Origin: Chaetoderma sp. LZ-2023a
Lineage: Eukaryota; Mollusca; Caudofoveata; Chaetodermatida; Chaetodermatidae
DNA: 64,000 bases
Assembly: GCA_034401795.1 (NCBI GenBank)
Contig: CM067363.1
Span: 25,295,735-25,359,734 of the forward strand
Direction: 5' to 3'
Below the pieces are notes generated by a model that saw nothing but the letters and a program-made list of their open reading frames with translations, searched no databases and was not told where the DNA came from. Every line of letters begins with the position of its first letter. Position 1 is the first letter of the stretch. Of this stretch, positions 59,205 through 64,000 are shown piece by piece. The translations under genes were made by a program, and so were the position numbers.

Positions 59205-59870
59205 ATTTTGGTCTAGTGATGTCTTTTTAGTAACGGAATCACGTTTGCAGTTTTGAACAGGTCAGGGACATTGCCACTTGTTAAGGACGAATAATGATTT
59301 TGAGTATCGTAGGCAATAATTCATCAACACAACCCGTAACAATATTTGTTGGTATCGGATCTAGTGAACAGGATGCTCGAGACGATTTGCGAATTATTGT
59401 CGATACTTCTTCAGAGCAAGCCGGTTTAAATTCTGTCATGGTACATTTTAAGTTAAGGGCGGTGCGACAACTAATTAGCGGTGAGTAGTTTTGGTGATTT
59501 AAAATGCAGTCACGAATTAAACCAATTTTCTCCGAAAAGAAGTTCGCAAACTTGTTTGCTAGCTCAGTTGGGTCAGTGTGTTGTGGGAGATTGCTCTTAC
59601 TTTTGTCCTGTGAAGTAGGTCGCTGAAGATGCTGAACAGCTTTCCCTGGTTGGATACATGTTCAGATACTAACGTGGAGTAATACGATCGCTTTGCTGAT
59701 AGTATCATATCACTTACCAGACGAACTTGACTTGCATATACTTGGCGATGGACCTGAAGTTTGAATTTACGGGCGACACGCTCATGTTTACGACAGAGCT
59801 GTTTTGCTACTTTTATTTCACAGTTCTACCATGGTAGTCCCTGAGAGCAGTAGTTGTAAGCACTTGGAAA
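57796..59870 (-). mobile_element. CR1/L2-like LINE, 5'-truncated
   Basis: The 3' end at 57796-57840 is a CATA-repeat tail preceded by GGCGCTATATAAATCCGAC on the minus strand. Going upstream come the RT C-terminus, RT core and an RT-upstream region up to about 59870. No endonuclease is visible. Frameshifts throughout. Confidence 0.85.
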
Positions 59871-60009
59871 TCAAGATAATATATACAGTATGAAACAGAA
59901 AAGGAAGGTACCTATTAGTCATCAGTACTTATTGCGGAAATAATGCAATAGTATAGTTACTTGAGTACCTATTGGTCATCGGTACAGTAAGAGTTCATAA
60001 ATCACGGGT
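59871..60009. other. No gene seen; imperfect direct repeat
   Basis: TACCTATTAGTCATCAGTAC and TACCTATTGGTCATCGGTAC occur about 50 bases apart. Confidence 0.6.
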
Positions 60010-60339
60010 GTTGATGCGCCACAGATGGGTAGCACGAGCTGGCATGATTCCAAAGTTGCTGGGAAGATTTCCGCAAGCAGACTGTTGATGCGGCTCACTC
60101 TCAGGACAGTGAAGAAGAACGTCTGTAGAAGGATGTCCATTAGCCAGTCACAATAACTAATACATGAATTTGTACAGTATGTTGTAAAGTGTCCGTCCGG
60201 TGATGGTAGTTTGAAAGTTTCCCATTAGGGTACCACAGTCAGTTAACAGTTAGCCCACTACACGTCTAGCAGTGCACCAGTCCAGCAACCTTGCTGTCGT
60301 GTCGGCTTCCACATCGAAGTGCTCTCGATTCTTGTTTTC

Positions 60340-60420
60340 TGCTCCTTTTATACTACTCGTGACGTCAGAGTGTGAACGCCCCAGCAATCAGCGGGCGAGC
60401 AGTATCCAATCAGCGTGCAG
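60340..60420 (-). promoter_or_regulatory. Candidate RNA polymerase II core promoter
   Basis: On the minus strand a TATAAAAGG box (60344-60352) is preceded by TGACGTCA (60360-60367) and by TGATTGG (about 60406-60412), i.e. TATA, CRE and inverted CCAAT in normal order and spacing. The following 340 bases (to about 60010) have no long frame. It could be the promoter of an LTR (TG...CA ends near 60474 and 60008 are conceivable but no target duplication is seen) or of another element. Confidence 0.4.
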
Positions 60421-60764
60421 CTAGAAAGGGTGACGTGGCGATCACGTGATCAGCGTATTCCCCATTCACTTAATCCATACACGTGATTACGACGTTCAAG
60501 CAATATTTTGAAAAAAATGTAAGTGAGCCATTTGACGATAACTCAGTCATTTCTGGTCCGATTTTTAAAAGGTAAAAGGTTTTGAAATCCTTGTTTCATT
60601 CTGGTCCTGATCGGTACCAAGAGCGACGAGAATGAAGTGATTTAAAGAAATCACCAGTACCAACTCCGTACACTATAAGCATACACTCTTTCCCAATACT
60701 GACCCCGTGTTGTCAGGGAAGCTCTGACGCACGCACATGCGCTACGCGTTCTTACCGTGGCGGG

Positions 60765-61000
60765 TTCCGAGACCGCACCCCATCACTGTGAAGAGTAAGA
60801 GGGAGATCTGCGTCCCGTCCTGTCACCTGACGTGGATGAGGCAGATCATGTAGGATCTGCTCTCAGGGACTAACATTTTACTTGTCGTTAGGGTTTATGT
60901 TTCAAATGTTCCCAGAGATGCACTGCTGGCCCGGTAAAAATAATATAATGTATTTCGCGGTGCTTCCTACTTTGGCATGGATATCTATGCTAACTGGTAT
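60765..61000 (+). repeat. Repeat D, copy 2, cut by assembly gap
   Basis: Paralogue of 56985-57225. The match runs right up to the first N, so the repeat probably continues into the gap. Confidence 0.75.
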
Positions 61001-61500
61001 NNNNNNNNNNNNNNNNNNNNNNNNNNNNNNNNNNNNNNNNNNNNNNNNNNNNNNNNNNNNNNNNNNNNNNNNNNNNNNNNNNNNNNNNNNNNNNNNNNNN
61101 NNNNNNNNNNNNNNNNNNNNNNNNNNNNNNNNNNNNNNNNNNNNNNNNNNNNNNNNNNNNNNNNNNNNNNNNNNNNNNNNNNNNNNNNNNNNNNNNNNNN
61201 NNNNNNNNNNNNNNNNNNNNNNNNNNNNNNNNNNNNNNNNNNNNNNNNNNNNNNNNNNNNNNNNNNNNNNNNNNNNNNNNNNNNNNNNNNNNNNNNNNNN
61301 NNNNNNNNNNNNNNNNNNNNNNNNNNNNNNNNNNNNNNNNNNNNNNNNNNNNNNNNNNNNNNNNNNNNNNNNNNNNNNNNNNNNNNNNNNNNNNNNNNNN
61401 NNNNNNNNNNNNNNNNNNNNNNNNNNNNNNNNNNNNNNNNNNNNNNNNNNNNNNNNNNNNNNNNNNNNNNNNNNNNNNNNNNNNNNNNNNNNNNNNNNNN
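61001..61500. other. Assembly gap (500 N)
   Basis: Exactly 500 ambiguous bases, a conventional placeholder length; the real size is unknown. Confidence 0.99.
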
Positions 61501-62025
61501 GCTTGCTTATTGGTGCACCAAAACAACTTATTCATAAGCTACAGATTGTACAAAATACCGCTGCTAGAATCATATCACTCCGCCGAAAGTATGATCACAT
61601 AACCCCTGTCTTACAGAATTTGCATTGGCTCCCGATCGAGCAGAGAATCACTTTCAAAATTTTATGCTTGACTTACCAATGTGTTTCCGGTACTGCCCCT
61701 GCATACTTAACTGAACTAGTACAACCCTATTCGCCTGGTCGATCACTCAGATCTGTCAATCAGATGCTGCTAAACGTCCCAAAAGTAAATTCTACTACAT
61801 ATGGCCACAAAACTTTCGCTTATGCAGCTCCCACCGAGTGGAACAATCTACCACTTAGTCTAAAAAACTCAGCATCATTAGATATTTTCAAATCACAACT
61901 GAAAACCACCCTTTTCAAACGAGCATATTCTCAGTAGATATAGCTATTACGCACTAGCGCTTAGAGCACGCATTGTCATGGATTCAGCGCTTTATAAATG
62001 TACTTATTATTATTATTATTATTAT
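61501..62025 (+). mobile_element. CR1/L2-like LINE 3' end inserted in the Penelope-like element
   Basis: The frame is open from the gap to TAG at 61935-61937: LLIGAPKQLIHKLQIVQNTA, HWLPIEQRITFKILCL, GTAPAYL, WNNLP. The 3' UTR (ACTAGCGCTTAGAGCA, GGATTCAGCGC) and TTA-repeat tail match the copy at 1227-1887. The tail directly abuts Penelope-like coding sequence. The 5' part lies in the gap. Confidence 0.88.
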
Positions 62026-62481
62026 TACAGTAGCAGATCCCTTGTCAGCAGGCTTTATAACGATGTCATTGTTTTTACGCAAACCTGTTACGGCTAAACG
62101 TTCTTGATATGACAAATTTTGATGATTTTTAGGAAATTCTAAATTTTCAACACGCTCCTTGATAGCTTTTATACTATCAGGGATCGCAGGGTCAACCAAC
62201 TTCGAGTTAGGTGCCCATCCAGTTTTTTCAACAAAAGGTAGAAAGTAGTTTTTCTTGGAATTTCGAAAAAAGTCTGCTAATTTTACACGGTGAGAAAATT
62301 CTTCAATTTCCCATAAGCCATTATCTAAAAGGGCATCTATGTCGACTTTTGGCCATGGTGTTGGTACATATGTTAGACCGAGATTTAGCAAAGATCTTTC
62401 TGCTTCAGACAATGTAGAACCAGTTAGGTTAACAATATTACCACCCAGGCCAATTTCTGGGTGGTTAGTACCCTGACCCAT
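62026..62481 (-). pseudogene. Penelope-like element ORF2, N-terminal part, truncated by LINE
   Basis: ATG at 62481. It reads VNLTGSTLSEAERSLLNLGL, TYVPTPWPKVDID, FSHRVKLADFF, NLSYQERLAVTGL and NDIVIKPADKGSAT. This is the conserved N-terminal region of Penelope-like reverse transcriptases (SxxExxLLxxGLxFxPTP ... NLSxxExxAL ... IVIKPADKG). The frame is cut by the LINE tail at 62026 just before the RT core; the RT fingers/palm and GIY-YIG endonuclease are not seen. Confidence 0.85.
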
Positions 62482-62483
62482 AG

Positions 62484-63999
62484 TTAGTTTAAATTAAGGT
62501 GCGATAACCAACTTTTATACATCCTATTTGCAGTGCACTCAGTCCAGTGGATGTTGTCCTCAACCACCTGAAATTCAGACACAGGGAGGCTGGGAAGGAT
62601 AGGGACCTTGGCCCTTAAGGCCTCTACACGGCTGTTAACGAATTGTATGTTTCGTTTCTGGGTTGTAGTCAGGTGCTTCGAATAATTTAGTTTGGCAAAG
62701 TGAACTTTAGCCTTTGGAAATTTTGAGCGCATGGTACTAAACAGATTCTCAATTCTTTGGGAGGTGTCATGCTGAAGTTCGTCCTTATCATTAATTCCGA
62801 TGTTAAGGATGATACGCTGAGGTTGGAAGACCTCATTGTATTTTCTAACCATATTCCTAATGTGGTTTATCCTAGCACCTGGATAGATTGCTACCTGCAT
62901 ATCTGGATGAGGTGTCTGATTGATACGAGCTAAATTTGAAGACCCAATCAGCAGAATCTTCTTGTTCAGAGTAGGAAGGCGCCATTCATTCTTGTTATCC
63001 ACCACGAACCGAAACTTGTAGAAAGACCTATGCTCTTTGGGTGTATCCCTAGGCGTAGGTTTGGGCTTAGGTGTGGGCGTAAATTTAGGTTGTGGTGGCT
63101 TGGACCTCGGCGTCGACGATCTGGTCTTTTGACCAGGTCGGTCAGTAGCTGCTCTCTGTGGAAGGGGAGGAAACTCGACTGGGGACAGTGGTGAGACCGG
63201 AAGAGGGATCTGACTAGGATCCACATGAGCAGACACTGACGGTGACCATTCTGGCAGTGGAATCAGGAGCGGACCCACCGCAGGAGACTGCAGGGGGAAC
63301 ACTGGTGAGCACTGGTTATTCACCCGCTTAACTACTGGGGGACTCTCAGTGGGTGAGCTATTCCGTTTCCGATTTGATTGTGGGATGACTGGTACGGTCA
63401 AGGCTGACCTTGCAGTCGGTGTGCCTGGTAGGGCCACGGAGGGCCCTGCAGTTGATGTTCCTGGTACGGTCACATGTGACCCTACAGGGGGTGTTGTACT
63501 ATGGCAGGTTCTAAAATGCGGATCAAAAGGTCTGATGAAATCATAAAACTGATCAATTGATGAAGAATGAAACTTCCTGCCATAGTTATTTCGGGCCCAA
63601 TTTATTGCTGTGGTCTTCGCTCTACCTAATTCTAAATTTGGTTTGGACTGAGCTTCGATGAGGAGCGACATAAGACGACCAAGCTGGAAATTATAGTGAC
63701 TAATGTTAACCTGAAGTAAAGATATGGCCCATTTCAAATTTGCTGCTAAGATGTCCTTACGGACCTCGGCGTTAGGCATCGCTGGTTTACAGAAGAAATT
63801 CTGTCTCTCCAACTCTGACACTTTCCAGCTCAATCCAGGAGGCAAACTGCCCCTACGTACATGAGCATTCAAGATGCCAAGGTGGTGAAAGCATTGTATA
63901 ATCATGTAGTAACACTTGGTTAGTGCAGCCTGGGCAGACGGCGGGCGACTCTCGTTAGACCTCCTGTCATCCCGTCTTCTACTCTTGCTAACTCCAGCC
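62484..63999 (-). CDS. Penelope-like element ORF1 with SGNH/GDSL-like domain (5' end off window)
   Basis: The frame is open from the window edge to TAA at 62484-62486, at least 505 residues. A helical N-terminal region (KVSELERQNFFCKP, AMPNAEVRKDILAANLKWAI) is followed by a long proline/serine-rich linker. The C-terminal domain starts KKILLIGSSNLARI (block I with the nucleophile-like GSSN), then YPGARI (block II Gly), ILNIGINDKDE (block III G-x-N-D) and DNIHWTE (block V His), the order of SGNH hydrolases. Esterase-like domains are known in ORF1 of some CR1 and in giant Penelope-like elements. Only two bases separate its stop from the ORF2 ATG. Frame intact throughout. Confidence 0.8.
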   Translation of the reverse strand, partial: AGVSKSRRRDDRRSNESRPPSAQAALTKCYYMIIQCFHHLGILNAHVRRGSLPPGLSWKVSELERQNFFCKPAMPNAEVRKDILAANLKWAISLLQVNISHYNFQLGRLMSLLIEAQSKPNLELGRAKTTAINWARNNYGRKFHSSSIDQFYDFIRPFDPHFRTCHSTTPPVGSHVTVPGTSTAGPSVALPGTPTARSALTVPVIPQSNRKRNSSPTESPPVVKRVNNQCSPVFPLQSPAVGPLLIPLPEWSPSVSAHVDPSQIPLPVSPLSPVEFPPLPQRAATDRPGQKTRSSTPRSKPPQPKFTPTPKPKPTPRDTPKEHRSFYKFRFVVDNKNEWRLPTLNKKILLIGSSNLARINQTPHPDMQVAIYPGARINHIRNMVRKYNEVFQPQRIILNIGINDKDELQHDTSQRIENLFSTMRSKFPKAKVHFAKLNYSKHLTTTQKRNIQFVNSRVEALRAKVPILPSLPVSEFQVVEDNIHWTECTANRMYKSWLSHLNLN

Positions 64000-64000
64000 A

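Noticed and set aside
61001-61500. Long frames spanning the Ns
   Set aside because: Artefact of reading through undetermined bases.

Overview
This window reads as intergenic, transposon-saturated nuclear DNA from an animal, most likely a marine invertebrate. No intact host gene was found. The mix of elements supports this: a DIRS-type tyrosine-recombinase retrotransposon, several CR1/L2-like LINEs (one with a remnant 2A-like motif), a Penelope-like retroelement, two Tc1-type DNA transposons, dense families of palindromic MITEs, and long TA, TAA, GA, CT and GT microsatellites. A repeat at 33.49-33.99 kb resembles interspersed repeats I associate with bivalve and other molluscan DNA. That makes a mollusc or another lophotrochozoan my guess, held loosely. 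A run of 500 Ns (61001-61500) is an assembly gap.

Layout. 1-2370 is a dead Tc1-like element interrupted by a LINE 3' end. 2653-3051 (minus) is a fragment that looks like part of a seven-transmembrane receptor. 3188-10127 is a nearly full-length but frameshifted DIRS element with inverted terminal repeats and an internal complementary region. 11480-13136 is a Tc1-like element with an uninterrupted 341-residue transposase, inserted in a TA microsatellite. 13.3-19.4 kb holds MITEs and older duplicated segments. 19440-22870 (minus) is a decayed LINE. 23.0-27.4 kb is a cluster of one MITE family plus a second receptor-like fragment. 27.4-28.2 kb duplicates 15.99-16.9 kb. 28.2-31.4 kb is a large 21-bp minisatellite with higher-order structure, split by a LINE fragment. 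31.4-44.2 kb is mostly MITEs, simple repeats and featureless DNA.

44181-52993 differs from everything around it. It is visibly richer in G+C, has short closely packed reading frames on both strands and several starts in good Kozak context, and includes a degraded A32/FtsK-HerA-type packaging ATPase. I interpret it as a decayed integrated dsDNA-virus-like element (Polinton/Maverick or adintovirus-like), but I see no polymerase B, integrase or adenain-type protease. Most of its proteins are unrecognised.

53-57.8 kb is simple-sequence DNA and MITEs. 57796-59870 (minus) is a 5'-truncated LINE. About 60.0-60.5 kb (minus) has promoter-like features. 61501-62025 is a LINE 3' end inserted into a Penelope-like element (62026-63999, minus). 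The first ORF of that element carries an SGNH/GDSL-type domain, and its RT ORF starts two nucleotides after the ORF1 stop. Most elements are inactivated by frameshifts and stops; the Tc1 at 11.5-13.1 kb is the only plausible intact autonomous unit.
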